Assembly (NCBI RefSeq): GCF_002093975.1 | Contig: NZ_MSZZ01000064.1 | Span: forward strand, 1-50,312 | DNA length: 50,312 nucleotides | Origin: Thermoactinospora rubra | GTDB lineage: Bacteria; Actinomycetota; Actinomycetes; Streptosporangiales; Streptosporangiaceae | Reading direction: 5' to 3' | Shown here: one piece after another, positions 1-7,018 of the stretch | Position numbering within the stretch: the first letter of the stretch is position 1 | Layout of the letters: every line of letters begins with the position of its first letter | Position numbers and translations under genes: made by a program | The notes under the pieces: generated by a model | What the model was told of the DNA's origin: nothing | Database searches by the model: none | The model's input: the letters and a program-made list of their open reading frames with translations, nothing else

Positions 1-45
1 CGGCACAGGCTGAATCCCCGGCATTCATGCCGGGGAGCACGTCAA
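1..45 (+). mobile_element. IS200/IS605-type right end with last codons of a possible tnpB
   Basis: A TGA stop at 11-13 is followed at once by a tight hairpin (CCCCGGCAT, 2-nt loop, ATGCCGGGG, 16-35) and GAGCACGTCAAC. A subterminal palindrome just after a transposase stop is the usual right end of IS200/IS605 (TnpB) elements. Only four codons of the upstream ORF are visible, so the transposase is inferred. The boundary near 45 is where the reading frame of the interrupted gene resumes. Confidence 0.5.
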
Positions 46-217
46 CAGCTGGAGCGACGACATGTGGGACGAGCCGCTCTACCCCCAAGACAAGATCGTG
101 GGCGTGGGCCGGTGTGTACGGGGCTGGGTTCCGTTCGAGGCCCCGAAGACGGCCAAGCCTGTGCGGGTGGTGTACCAGCCGAGCACCGGCCCGATGATGG
201 AGTGGGAACTGAATTGA
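46..217 (+). pseudogene. 3' fragment of a DUF4352-like gene cut by the IS end
   Basis: The frame from 46 to the TGA at 215-217 encodes 56 residues including VGVGRCVRGWVPFEAPKTAK, then VVYQPSTGP and a final MEWELN. The pattern of a small beta-sheet ending in RGWVxFExP is typical of the C terminus of DUF4352/telokin-like lipoproteins. No start codon with a plausible ribosome site is present, and the frame runs back into the IS-like end, so this is a truncated gene whose 5' part lies outside the window or has been lost. It converges on the GntR gene. Confidence 0.5.
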
Positions 218-230
218 CGTCCTCTCCGGC

Positions 231-269
231 TTGACTTCCTCCCCGCCTAAAGGCGGGGGAGGAAGTCAA
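231..269. repeat. long hairpin between convergent genes (terminator or IS605-type end)
   Basis: The arms TTGACTTCCTCCCCGCC (231-247) and its complement (252-269) pair over 17 bp with one extra G, around a TAAA loop. It sits between the end of the DUF4352-like fragment and the end of the GntR gene, where a bidirectional terminator would be placed. The same shape, a subterminal palindrome ending in GTCAAC, also fits an IS200/IS605 end like the one at 16-45. No poly-T tract follows. Confidence 0.6.
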
Positions 270-280
270 CATGCCACGAC

Positions 281-1039
281 CTACCGCGACCGCACCGGCT
301 CGCCGTACTCCAGCACATACCGCTCCGCCGATAGCACGATGTCCGCCGTCTGCACCGGCCGGCCCTGCGCATAGCAGGTCCGCTCGATCGCGAAGACGAC
401 GCTCCTCGGCGGGATCTTCAGCCCGGCGCACTCCTCGACTTCCCCGGTCCGGGCCTCGACCAGCTCGGTGCAGCCATCGATGACGACGCCGATCGAGAGC
501 ATCCTGTCGGCCACGCCGACGTGGGGGCCGTCCTCGGGCATGACGATCGGCGTGCCTCTGGTGAGGGCGAGGGGCTCCCAGCTGGTGGACAGCATGACGG
601 GCTCGTCGTCGCGGCTGTAGACGTAGGCCGTACGGACGACGTCCTCCACACCGGTCGCCTCGGGCAGGGCCAGGCGCTCGCGGATGTCCGACGGGGCGAC
701 GGTTGTGCGCGAGTCGTAGGACCAGATCCGGTGCCCCCGCCGCTCCATCTCGTCCGGGCCAGAAGAGCCCGGCATCTCCAGGCGCAGCGTGAAGGCACGG
801 GTCATCTTCTGTCGCGTAGGTCTGCCCCGCACGAAGGTGCCGGCGCCCGCCCTCGCCTCGGCCAGCCCTTCGGCCTTCAGGATCTCGCCGACCCGCAGCG
901 CCACGGTGTTGGAGACACCGTAGTCGCGCATGATCTCCGGCCGCGATGGCAGGCGCGCGCCGGGCGGCAACTCGCCGGAGGCGATCTTCCGGCGGAGGTC
1001 GTCGACGATCTGGAGGTACTTCGGGCGCTCATCGGTCAC
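281..1039 (-). CDS. GntR-family (HutC/UTRA) transcriptional regulator, KorSA-like
   Basis: A 252-residue protein. The N-terminal winged helix begins near ERPKYLQIVDDLRRKI and continues through LPSRPEIMRDYGVSNTVALR; the remainder is a UTRA effector-binding domain (roughly residues 80-245) with the typical RTCYAQGRPVQTADIVLSAE end. GntR/UTRA proteins of this form (KorSA of pSAM2) repress the transfer and replication genes of actinomycete integrative elements. I chose the GTG at 1039 because it starts the domain in the usual place; a TTG at 1075 would add 12 residues with no better ribosome site. It is divergent from the small-gene and transfer operon, and TGTACC motifs lie between them. Confidence 0.88.
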   Translation of the reverse strand: MTDERPKYLQIVDDLRRKIASGELPPGARLPSRPEIMRDYGVSNTVALRVGEILKAEGLAEARAGAGTFVRGRPTRQKMTRAFTLRLEMPGSSGPDEMERRGHRIWSYDSRTTVAPSDIRERLALPEATGVEDVVRTAYVYSRDDEPVMLSTSWEPLALTRGTPIVMPEDGPHVGVADRMLSIGVVIDGCTELVEARTGEVEECAGLKIPPRSVVFAIERTCYAQGRPVQTADIVLSAERYVLEYGEPVRSR

Positions 1040-1048
1040 GGGAACAGC

Positions 1049-1104
1049 TTGACAGGCTGTACCGTCAGGTATCAAGCTAGCGGTACAAGCAATAGCCTGT
1101 ACCT
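1049..1104. promoter_or_regulatory. divergent promoter/operator region of the GntR regulator
   Basis: The hexamer TGTACC occurs at 1058-1063 and 1098-1103, and its complement GGTACA at 1082-1087, all within 46 bp between divergent genes. A TTGACA at 1049-1054 could be a rightward -35. GntR-type repressors usually bind such half-sites in their own promoters. The assignment as their operator is inference. Confidence 0.5.
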
Positions 1105-1124
1105 ACAGCTCAGGCGGTGCCCCT

Positions 1125-1487
1125 GTGTATGACCTGACCCTGCCCCCCAGCCCCGACAGCATCGAGTCCGCCGGCGTCTGGGCGCGCAACATCGCCCTCG
1201 CCGAGCGGCCCGACCGCGCCGACGACGCCGAGCGGATCGCCCGCAGCCTCGTCTCCCAGCTCATCCCGCTCACCGGCCTGGGCGACCAGATCCGCGTCGC
1301 CATCACGTCCACGGCGGACGGATGGCTGCGGATCGAGGCCCACACCCCCGGCAGGCGGCGCGACCTGCGCGGCGGCCACGAGTACGCGCAGACCAGCGCG
1401 GTCACCACCCGCATCGGCTCGCTCGACGGCCCCGAGGGGCACACCGAGTGGGCGGAGCTGCCTCCCCAGCTGGCAGTGACGGCATGA
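1125..1487 (+). CDS. small protein with HATPase-like fold signature, function unknown
   Basis: A 120-residue protein starting at a GTG. The pattern PPSPDSIESAGVWARNI, then DDAERIARSLVSQLI, then DQIRVAITSTADGWLRIEAH resembles the first half of the histidine-kinase-like ATPases (anti-sigma/RsbW type) of actinobacteria, where the middle block is usually a SELVTNA motif. The ATP-binding Asn is not preserved here and the G-box half is missing, so it may be a derived, non-catalytic form. It is the first gene rightward of the GntR promoter and overlaps the next start by four bases (ATGA). Confidence 0.6.
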   Translation: MYDLTLPPSPDSIESAGVWARNIALAERPDRADDAERIARSLVSQLIPLTGLGDQIRVAITSTADGWLRIEAHTPGRRRDLRGGHEYAQTSAVTTRIGSLDGPEGHTEWAELPPQLAVTA

Positions 1488-1654
1488 CGGTGCTGATCAC
1501 CTGCCCTGGCCTGCACCTCGCCCGGCCCACCCCCGGCTGGCAGCTCATCACCTGGAACCCCATGATCGACTACGTCGACCGGGTCCGCGTCGTCACCGCC
1601 ACCTGCTGCTCCTGCGGCAGCGGCCAGCCATACCGCCAGTGCTGCGGTCGCTGA
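1484..1654 (+). CDS. short SEC-C motif protein
   Basis: A 56-residue protein whose last residues read CCSCGSGQPYRQCCGR. This matches the SEC-C zinc-binding motif (CxCxSGxxYxxCC) known from the SecA C terminus and many small bacterial proteins. Nothing else is recognisable. It starts inside the previous stop codon, so translation is probably coupled. The role in the element is unknown; SEC-C tails usually mediate protein contacts. Confidence 0.6.
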   Translation: MTVLITCPGLHLARPTPGWQLITWNPMIDYVDRVRVVTATCCSCGSGQPYRQCCGR

Positions 1655-1810
1655 CCGCCCACAGCCCCCGGCACGGGCTCATCCCCATAGCCGCCCGTGC
1701 CGGGCCGGGCCTCCCGCCCCGGTGACCTCCGTACGGCACCCGGCCCCGTCCCGGGCGCCGAGCGGACCGACACCGGCCCACCCCACCACCGACACGCCCC
1801 GGAGCGTCAG

Positions 1811-1975
1811 ATGAGCAAGTCCCGCTGGAGCGACAACTACAAGCTCACCGCCGAAGCCCGCACGTCCGGCCGCTGCTCGCAGTGCGGCAAGCCCTTCCAC
1901 GAGCGCGCCTGCGGCCCCACCCACGCCGTGGCCGCCGAGCTGTACTACGCCGAGACCAACCGCGGCACGCACTGA
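1811..1975 (+). CDS. small CxxC zinc-ribbon protein
   Basis: A 54-residue protein. The start ATG at 1811 follows a GGAG about seven bases upstream; a longer frame from 1697 is open but proline-rich and lacks a ribosome site. The middle contains RCSQCGKPFHERACGP, with CxxC plus further His and Cys that could hold one zinc. It is one of a series of very short genes between regulator and transfer genes, a usual layout in AICEs. Function not recognised. Confidence 0.55.
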   Translation: MSKSRWSDNYKLTAEARTSGRCSQCGKPFHERACGPTHAVAAELYYAETNRGTH

Positions 1976-2018
1976 ACCCGGCCGCGACTCCACCACGACT
2001 CCACGAGGAGAGCACCAC

Positions 2019-2195
2019 ATGCCCAGCAAGACCATCCCGGCCGACGCCGCCCGCCCCTGCAACCGGCCCGGCTGCGGCGGCACCTGGCGTCCCACCGGCA
2101 AGCCCGACTACGACAGCGACGGCTCCGCCCTGGTCGGCCTGAGGTGTGACAGCGGGTGCGGCATGCAGTCCTTCTACTCCTGGATCTGGAAGTAG
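2019..2195 (+). CDS. small Cys-rich protein
   Basis: A 58-residue protein beginning MPSKTIPADAARPCNRPGCG and ending FYSWIWK. It has four cysteines arranged as CNRPGC and later CDSGC, which suggests a zinc knuckle. A GAGGAGAG ribosome site precedes the ATG. It lies two bases upstream of the next ORF, so the two are probably cotranscribed. Not recognised beyond this. Confidence 0.55.
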   Translation: MPSKTIPADAARPCNRPGCGGTWRPTGKPDYDSDGSALVGLRCDSGCGMQSFYSWIWK

Positions 2196-2197
2196 CC

Positions 2198-2395
2198 ATG
2201 CCCGAGCTGCGTAAGTCCCAGATCACCAGGATCGAGAACGCCCGCAGCGAGCTCGCTCGCGCCGAAGCGCGGGGCGCCGATGAAGACGAGATCAAGCGGC
2301 TGCGGACCGTCCTGGCGCGGGTCCAGGACAACGCCAGCGACCTCGAACTCAAGGTCGCCTGGCGGCGCATCTACCTCGGCAAGACCCGCGACTGA
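2198..2395 (+). CDS. small coiled-coil protein
   Basis: A 65-residue highly charged protein, MPELRKSQITRIENARSELA and onward, predicted to be helical and probably a coiled coil through residue 50. I use the internal ATG at 2198 rather than the upstream in-frame start at 2156, which would overlap the preceding gene. No family recognised; position suggests an accessory gene of the transfer module. Confidence 0.55.
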   Translation: MPELRKSQITRIENARSELARAEARGADEDEIKRLRTVLARVQDNASDLELKVAWRRIYLGKTRD

Positions 2396-2397
2396 GC

Positions 2398-2434
2398 GGC
2401 CCCGGCCCGGCGACTGCACCGCCTGGCCGGGGCC
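2398..2434. terminator. GC-rich hairpin upstream of the transfer genes
   Basis: A perfect 10-bp inverted repeat, GGCCCCGGCC (2398-2407) and GGCCGGGGCC (2425-2434), lies in the 81-bp gap before the SpdB-like gene. No T run follows. It could attenuate transcription into the transfer genes or protect an RNA end. Confidence 0.5.
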
Positions 2435-2476
2435 TCACCCGACCACCTGCACAACCAGGAGATCGAGCTGATCGCA

Positions 2477-3280
2477 GTGATATCCCACACGCCCCAACCG
2501 GCGCCAGAGAACACCCGTTCGACCGCGCCCGTACCGCCCACGACCGCCCCGGCCCGGCCCAGCGGCGACCGGCACATCCGCGCCGCCACCGTCACCGTCG
2601 TGGTCATCCTCGCCGTCGTCGCCTTCTACGTGTCGTACCGCCACCAATACGACCTCGCGCTCGGCTACGGCGAACCCGCCGACACGGCACGCCTGTTCCC
2701 GATCACCATCGACGGAATCATCATCACCGCATCGCTGATCATGCTGTACTGCGCCCGCTGGGAAAAACCCGTACCGCGCCTGGCCCGCCTCGCCCTATGG
2801 CTCGGCATCGGCGCCACCCTCGCCGCCAACGTGGCACACGGATGGCCCGCCGGATGGGGAGGACGCCTGGTCAGCGCCGCACCCGCAGCGGCACTGGTGA
2901 TCGCCTACGAGCTGCTGATGTGGCTCATCCGCACCATGCGAGTCGAGACCCCCCAACCCGTCGCCGAGCGGGTGGTGTACCGCGACCGCACGATTGAGAT
3001 ACCCGTCGAGGTCGAGATCCGGCAGGTCCCCGCCGACCGGTTCGAGGCGGCACGCTGGGCCGTCGACGACGCCCTAGCCGCCGGACGCCGCCCGCCCGGC
3101 CGCCGCGCCCTGGCGGACCGGTTCGGGCTGGAAACCCGCGAGGCTGTGGAGATCCTCGACCAGGCGGCACAGGACCACGACCGGCAGGCCCGTCCGGAGC
3201 CGGGCCCAGACGGCGGGCCTGTGCCGGTCGCCGCCGTCAACGGCACCCCCGGCGCCAGCCGTACCGAGGAGGTGGCCTGA
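2477..3280 (+). CDS. SpdB/DUF2637-like membrane protein of conjugative elements
   Basis: A 267-residue protein with a disordered Pro-rich N terminus (1-35) and four hydrophobic segments (about 38-57, 75-93, 105-122 and 130-150). The cytoplasmic tail includes VYRDRTIEIPVEVEIRQVPA and a helical region resembling a winged helix (170-235). The TITIDGIIITASLIML-like block in the second segment is characteristic of DUF2637 proteins, including Streptomyces SpdB proteins, which help spread plasmid DNA between mycelial compartments. It overlaps the next ORF by ATGA and stands two genes before the translocase, the usual spd-tra neighbourhood. The GTG start is the only reasonable one. Confidence 0.8.
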   Translation: MISHTPQPAPENTRSTAPVPPTTAPARPSGDRHIRAATVTVVVILAVVAFYVSYRHQYDLALGYGEPADTARLFPITIDGIIITASLIMLYCARWEKPVPRLARLALWLGIGATLAANVAHGWPAGWGGRLVSAAPAAALVIAYELLMWLIRTMRVETPQPVAERVVYRDRTIEIPVEVEIRQVPADRFEAARWAVDDALAAGRRPPGRRALADRFGLETREAVEILDQAAQDHDRQARPEPGPDGGPVPVAAVNGTPGASRTEEVA

Positions 3281-3600
3281 TGACCGCCGCCCTCGTCCTC
3301 CTGGCCGTCCTCACCATCGTCCTGTCCGCTACCCGCACCACCCGCGGCGCGCTCACCGCGGCCGAGATGTGGCACCTCGCCCACGCGGCCGGCTGGCGCA
3401 CCCTCACCTACGCCGCGGCCGGACTGTGCGCCGTCGCCGCGCTCGCGCTCGGCGCCGGGCTGGCCGCTCTCCTCGACCTGGCCGTCGAGCTCGGCATGCG
3501 GGCCGCCGTCTGCCTGTGGCTCATCTGCGCCGCCGTCTGCTGGCACGTGCGCAGCCTGCGCGGCGAGGTCACCCTCATCCCGCGGACGGTGGCCGCGTGA
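3280..3600 (+). CDS. small membrane protein of the transfer module
   Basis: A 106-residue protein with an N-terminal hydrophobic segment (3-18) and two strong ones between about 40 and 90, and a short polar tail. It is translationally coupled on both sides: its ATG overlaps the SpdB stop and its stop overlaps the GTG of the translocase. Its size and position match the small Spd-type membrane proteins of AICEs, but sequence alone does not name it. Confidence 0.7.
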   Translation: MTAALVLLAVLTIVLSATRTTRGALTAAEMWHLAHAAGWRTLTYAAAGLCAVAALALGAGLAALLDLAVELGMRAAVCLWLICAAVCWHVRSLRGEVTLIPRTVAA

Positions 3601-5738
3601 GCGATGACCTGCCCCGCCTCCGGGTGGTCCGCGGCGACCACGCCCGCGGCCCCGGCGACGAACCCGCACCCGAGAAGGTGCTGCACACCGACACCGCTGG
3701 CCGTGCCGAGCTCGCGCTGCCGGAGGAGTACGACGCCGAAACCGTCGAGGACGGCGACGAGGTCGTCACCGACCGGCCCGTGGACATCGACGACGGCGAC
3801 GAGCCGGTGCTGTACGGCAAGGTCGTCACCCGGCACGACACGGCCCGCGCGCCGATCGTGCCGCTGTGGCTGCGCTCGGCCCGCGAAGCCCGGCAGGTGC
3901 TCGCCCACGAGCTGGACCTGGCCTGGTACCGGCTGCGCAAGCATGCCTGGAACAGCCCCAAGTACCTGCTGCGGATCCTGCGGTGGGCGCCGGTCGGCCT
4001 GGCCCGCACGCTGGGCGCGTTCTGGCGGTGGGCTTGGTGCAGCGAGCAGGCGCCGCTGCGCAGGCAGCTCGCCCAGCCCGGTGGGGACGTGGCCGCTTAC
4101 CTGAAGCTGGAGGAGCTGCGCGCCGAGCGGGTCCGCATCCGCCTGCCGATCTTCGCCGCCACGATCGTCGCCTGTGCGGGCGGCACGGCTGCTGCGATCA
4201 CGCTGGCGCCGCGCGGCTGGCTGCTGCTGGCCGGCCTCGCCGTGGCCGCCGTGCTGGCCCGCGTCGGCCGGCCCGTCGACCGGCCCATCGTGGAGGTGGC
4301 CGTCACCATCGAGCGCAAGCGGCGGCTGACCGCGCTGGAGGTGCGCGAGGCGCTGTGCACGCTGGGCATTCCCGGGCTGAAGGACCCTGCCAAGGTCAAC
4401 TTCCCGGTGGAGATCCACCGCGACGGGCCCGGCCAGCTCGCCCGGGTCAACCTGCCGCGCGGCATCGAGGCCGTGGAGGTGTGCGAACGCCGCGGCAAGC
4501 TGTCCTCGGCGCTGCGGCGGCCGGTCGATCAGGTGTGGCCCAAGGGCGGGCCCGACCACGCCGGGCAGCTCGATCTGTGGGTGGGCTATAAGCCGGTGTC
4601 GCAGATGACGCCGCCCCGCTGGTCGCTGTTGAGGGACGGCGCCCGCACCAGCGTGTTCGAGCCGATCGAGTTCGGTACCGACCAGCGGCAGAACCCGATC
4701 TCCGCACCGTTGTTCGAGCTGAACTGGCTGATCGGAGGCCGGCCAGGCAGCGGCAAGTCGTACTTCGCTCGGGCGGTCGCGCTCGGCGCCGCGCTTGATC
4801 CGACCGCCGAGTTCATGATCGCCGAGTTCAAGGGGACCGGCGACTTCATGGACTTCGACGAGGCCGGCCTGTGCTCGTCCTACGTGTGCGGCGTCGATGA
4901 CGAGGCGTTCGACGAGGCCGCCGACATGCTGGGCTGGCTGCTGGCCGAGTGCGGGCGCCGCGGCAAGCGGATCAAGAGGTATCGGGCGCAGGGCCGTGCC
5001 CCTCAGGGCAAGGCCACCCCCGAGCTGGCCGCCGAGCCTGGATCCGGGCTGCATCCGATCGTTGTCGTGTTCGACGAGGTGCACGAGCTGTTCGGTGCCC
5101 GCTCGGCGGCGGCCGACGCCGCCGAGCGGATCATCAAGCGCGGCCGGGCGTTGAACATCATCGTCATCCTGGCCACGCAGATCCCCGACAAGGACAGCCT
5201 GCCGAAGAACATCACCCGCTGCGCGGCGATGCGCGCCTGCCTGGCGGTGGATGACTACATCGCCAACGACATGATCCTGGGCACCGGTGCCCACAAGCGC
5301 GGCGTGACCGCGACGCAGTTCCGCCCGAAGATCGACGCCGGATGGGCGATGGTCACCGGTCTGGAGGAGCCCACCGCCGTCCGGGCCGCCTTCCCCACCG
5401 AGGCCGAGGGACGCGCGCTGCTGGCCCGCGCCGTGCAGCTGCGCGGCGGTGTGCTGCCCGGCCGCGATGAGGAACTGCCCAAGCTGGACATCCTGGTCGA
5501 CGTCGAGCGTGTCTGGCCTGCCGGACGTGGCGGCTTGCAATGGCCGCAGCTCGCCGAGTTGCTGCGGCTGCACCGTCCTGAGCTGTACGGCGAGGACACC
5601 GCGGAGACGATCAGCGCCCGCCTGCGCCGTCTCGACGTCCCCTCAGTGGATGTGAAGGCGGACGGCAAGACCTTGAAGGGCTGCCGCAGGGAGGCGGTCG
5701 AGGAGGCGCTGAGACGGCGGGAGCTCGGCCATGGGTAG
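3597..5738 (+). CDS. FtsK/SpoIIIE-type conjugal DNA translocase (TraSA/TraB-like)
   Basis: A 713-residue protein. An acidic N-terminal region (1-80) is followed by a hydrophobic hairpin near 183-222, then the motor domain: Walker A GGRPGSGKS at 380-388, Walker B IVVVFDE ending at residue 494, and an ATQIPDKDSLP sensor-like stretch near 526. The C terminus (about 640-713) looks like a winged helix, the part that reads repeat sequences in TraB of Streptomyces plasmids. Such proteins form hexameric pumps that move double-stranded DNA into a recipient hypha, without a relaxase. The GTG start overlaps the preceding TGA. The repeat cluster just downstream is its probable target. Confidence 0.92.
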   Translation: MSDDLPRLRVVRGDHARGPGDEPAPEKVLHTDTAGRAELALPEEYDAETVEDGDEVVTDRPVDIDDGDEPVLYGKVVTRHDTARAPIVPLWLRSAREARQVLAHELDLAWYRLRKHAWNSPKYLLRILRWAPVGLARTLGAFWRWAWCSEQAPLRRQLAQPGGDVAAYLKLEELRAERVRIRLPIFAATIVACAGGTAAAITLAPRGWLLLAGLAVAAVLARVGRPVDRPIVEVAVTIERKRRLTALEVREALCTLGIPGLKDPAKVNFPVEIHRDGPGQLARVNLPRGIEAVEVCERRGKLSSALRRPVDQVWPKGGPDHAGQLDLWVGYKPVSQMTPPRWSLLRDGARTSVFEPIEFGTDQRQNPISAPLFELNWLIGGRPGSGKSYFARAVALGAALDPTAEFMIAEFKGTGDFMDFDEAGLCSSYVCGVDDEAFDEAADMLGWLLAECGRRGKRIKRYRAQGRAPQGKATPELAAEPGSGLHPIVVVFDEVHELFGARSAAADAAERIIKRGRALNIIVILATQIPDKDSLPKNITRCAAMRACLAVDDYIANDMILGTGAHKRGVTATQFRPKIDAGWAMVTGLEEPTAVRAAFPTEAEGRALLARAVQLRGGVLPGRDEELPKLDILVDVERVWPAGRGGLQWPQLAELLRLHRPELYGEDTAETISARLRRLDVPSVDVKADGKTLKGCRREAVEEALRRRELGHG

Positions 5739-5798
5739 CGCCGACATCTGCCTCCACACCACCCTCCAGGAGGCCATTTCCGGGGGTTGGCGAGGCTG

Positions 5799-5889
5799 CC
5801 GCGACCCGCGACCTTGGCCTGTTTCCGCAGCTCACCATAGGTCGCCCCCCTGGTCGCGGTACCGCGACCTTCATGATCGCGCCGCGACC
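5799..5889. repeat. clustered 8-bp repeats, candidate clt locus
   Basis: CCGCGACC occurs as direct copies at 5799-5806, 5806-5813, 5862-5869 and 5882-5889. Its exact complement GGTCGCGG is at 5852-5859 and a 6-bp match (GGTCGC) at 5840-5845. The cluster begins 60 bp after the translocase stop in a gap with no convincing gene. In plasmid pSVH1 the TraB protein binds 8-bp repeats at the clt site beside its own gene. The assignment here is by analogy. Confidence 0.6.
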
Positions 5890-5906
5890 TCTCAGAAGGA
5901 GATCAC

Positions 5907-6119
5907 GTGGAGCAGTTAATCGCGACGGTCACCCCCTACGTCGTCGTCCTCGGCGGCGGCGCCTGGGTCCTGTACAAGCTCGTCGCCTACCCCCTCCGCA
6001 AGTGCCCCCGCTGCCGCGGTGGCGGCAACCTGCCGGCGGGTCTGCTGGGCCGGTACCGGCGGTGCGGCCGGTGCGGCGGCACCGGTGAGGTGCGCGGGAT
6101 GTTCGGCCGCAGGACCTGA
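5907..6119 (+). CDS. small membrane-anchored zinc-ribbon protein
   Basis: A 70-residue protein: one membrane segment (about 5-25, VTPYVVVLGGGAWVLYKLVA) followed by CPRCRGGG and, after LLGRYRRCGRCGGTGEVRG, a second CxxC. The two CxxCxGxG units resemble a single DnaJ-type zinc centre. Similar one-helix proteins with this ending are common beside transfer genes in actinomycete elements. An AAGGAG ribosome site sits six bases before the GTG. It is the first gene after the candidate clt cluster. Confidence 0.7.
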   Translation: MEQLIATVTPYVVVLGGGAWVLYKLVAYPLRKCPRCRGGGNLPAGLLGRYRRCGRCGGTGEVRGMFGRRT

Positions 6120-6134
6120 CCCGGGCGGTGGTTG

Positions 6135-6180
6135 CGGACGCCCCTTCCGACCGGGAGGCGTGTCCGGAGCCACCGGCTCC
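6135..6180 (+). promoter_or_regulatory. two-hairpin leader, copy 1
   Basis: An imperfect hairpin (6135-6166, from CGGACGCC to GTGTCCG) abuts a perfect 6-bp hairpin GGAGCC-ACC-GGCTCC (6166-6180). The arrangement and the flanking GTTGCGGA and GTGTCCGGAGC are repeated before the next gene. It lies between the stop at 6119 and the ATG at 6220, so it is probably part of an mRNA. Confidence 0.5.
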
Positions 6181-6219
6181 ACGATCCCCACACACCAGAT
6201 CAGCAAAGGGAGGAATCCC

Positions 6220-6468
6220 ATGGGGCTTTTCAGCAGCAGCATGACCCCCGAGCAGCTCGCCCAGGCGCGCCAGAAGGCCAAGACCGCCGGCCAGGTGCGG
6301 AAGCTCGCCCAGGCCGCGAACGGCCACGGCGTCACCCGCGCGGAGAAGGAGAAGGCCAACAAGCAGCTGGAGCAGATGTACGGCAAGCGCGGCGCAGCCC
6401 GGCTGAAGGAGGCCGAGCTGCGGTCCGCCGGCGCCCAGCCGCGCGGCTTGGGCCGGTTCTTCGGCTGA
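6220..6468 (+). CDS. small basic helical protein
   Basis: An 82-residue protein, MGLFSSSMTPEQLAQARQKA at the start, Lys/Arg-rich and apparently all helical, ending GLGRFFG. The ribosome site GGGAGG precedes the ATG at 6220. No family recognised. It shares an unusual leader with the gene at 6550, so the two may be regulated together. Confidence 0.6.
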   Translation: MGLFSSSMTPEQLAQARQKAKTAGQVRKLAQAANGHGVTRAEKEKANKQLEQMYGKRGAARLKEAELRSAGAQPRGLGRFFG

Positions 6469-6480
6469 GCGCTGAGGTTG

Positions 6481-6530
6481 CGGATGCTCCGCCCGCTCCG
6501 GCGGGTGGGGTGTCCGGAGCAGAGCGCTCC
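6481..6530 (+). promoter_or_regulatory. two-hairpin leader, copy 2
   Basis: Bases 6481-6516 fold into a 16-bp hairpin with four or five G-T wobbles, closed by a UCCG tetraloop on a C-G pair. A second hairpin, GGAGC (6516-6520) and GCTCC (6526-6530), follows at once. The leader at 6135-6180 has the same two-part shape although the stem bases differ, which suggests the structure is conserved. Confidence 0.55.
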
Positions 6531-6549
6531 ACCACGAGAGGAGACAACA

Positions 6550-6744
6550 ATGATCAAGATCATCGGTAGCAAGGCGGACCGCGACAAGCTCAAGGCCGCA
6601 CGTAGGAACCTCCAGCGCGTCAGCGACGAGGAGGTCCGCAAGAACGGCGGCCAGCCGATCAGCGACGACAACGAGCGGTACCGCAAGGCGAACAAGGCCG
6701 TGCTCGACGCCGAGCGCAACGTGCCGTTCCTGGGCCGGTGGTAG
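6550..6744 (+). CDS. small charged protein
   Basis: A 64-residue protein, MIKIIGSKADRDKLKAARRN at the start, hydrophilic and largely helical, ending VPFLGRW. The ATG at 6550 follows GAGAGGAG. The end overlaps a weak ORF starting at 6738. Function not recognised; co-location with the transfer module and the shared leader are the only clues. Confidence 0.6.
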   Translation: MIKIIGSKADRDKLKAARRNLQRVSDEEVRKNGGQPISDDNERYRKANKAVLDAERNVPFLGRW

Positions 6745-7013
6745 CCGCGGCCGACAAGCGACCCCAGAACATCAGCGACGAGGAGTGGAAGCGCCTCCAG
6801 GAGAAGGCCCGCAGGGCAAACCCGGACCTGGACCACTGGACCCACCCGCAGGCGGCACGCGCCGCCACCCGCCAGCCGGGTCGGCCGGACCCCGCTGTGG
6901 GAGCAGGCCGACGTGGACGCCTGGCTGGCCGGCACGTGGAGGCCCGAGAGGGACGAGGTTTGACGTGCATGCGCAGCACGGAGCAGGAGTTCGGCACCAC
7001 GACCGGCCGCTGA
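6738..7013 (+). pseudogene. doubtful ORF fused over an excisionase remnant
   Basis: The frame from the GTG at 6738 reads NISDEEWKRLQEKARRANPD, a plausible helical segment. After about residue 40 it becomes Arg/Gly-rich nonsense while the +1 frame carries an excisionase C terminus. The simplest reading is the 5' part of one small gene joined by a deletion to the 3' part of xis. The annotated stop at 7011-7013 is therefore probably not a natural protein end. Confidence 0.4.
6862..6963 (+). pseudogene. C-terminal remnant of an AICE excisionase (xis)
   Basis: In the +1 frame relative to the surrounding ORF the sequence reads PPASRVGRTPLWEQADVDAW, then LAGTWRPERDEV and a TGA at 6961-6963. The pattern GRTPLWExADVDAWL is the wing and last helix of MerR-like excisionases of actinomycete elements. 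The helix-turn-helix that should precede it is absent. In AICEs xis is normally followed by int, but no integrase follows here, so the right part of this element appears to be lost. Confidence 0.65.
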
Positions 7014-7018
7014 CCTTC

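Noticed and set aside
3408..5573. Leftward 721-residue frame opposite the translocase
   Set aside because: Antisense shadow of a gene with complete Walker motifs; rich in Gln, Gly, Arg and His without recognisable domains.
5731..5919. 62-residue rightward ORF overlapping the translocase stop
   Set aside because: It covers the repeat cluster, has Trp/Arg/Pro-rich composition without family features, and its end overlaps a well-supported gene with a strong ribosome site.
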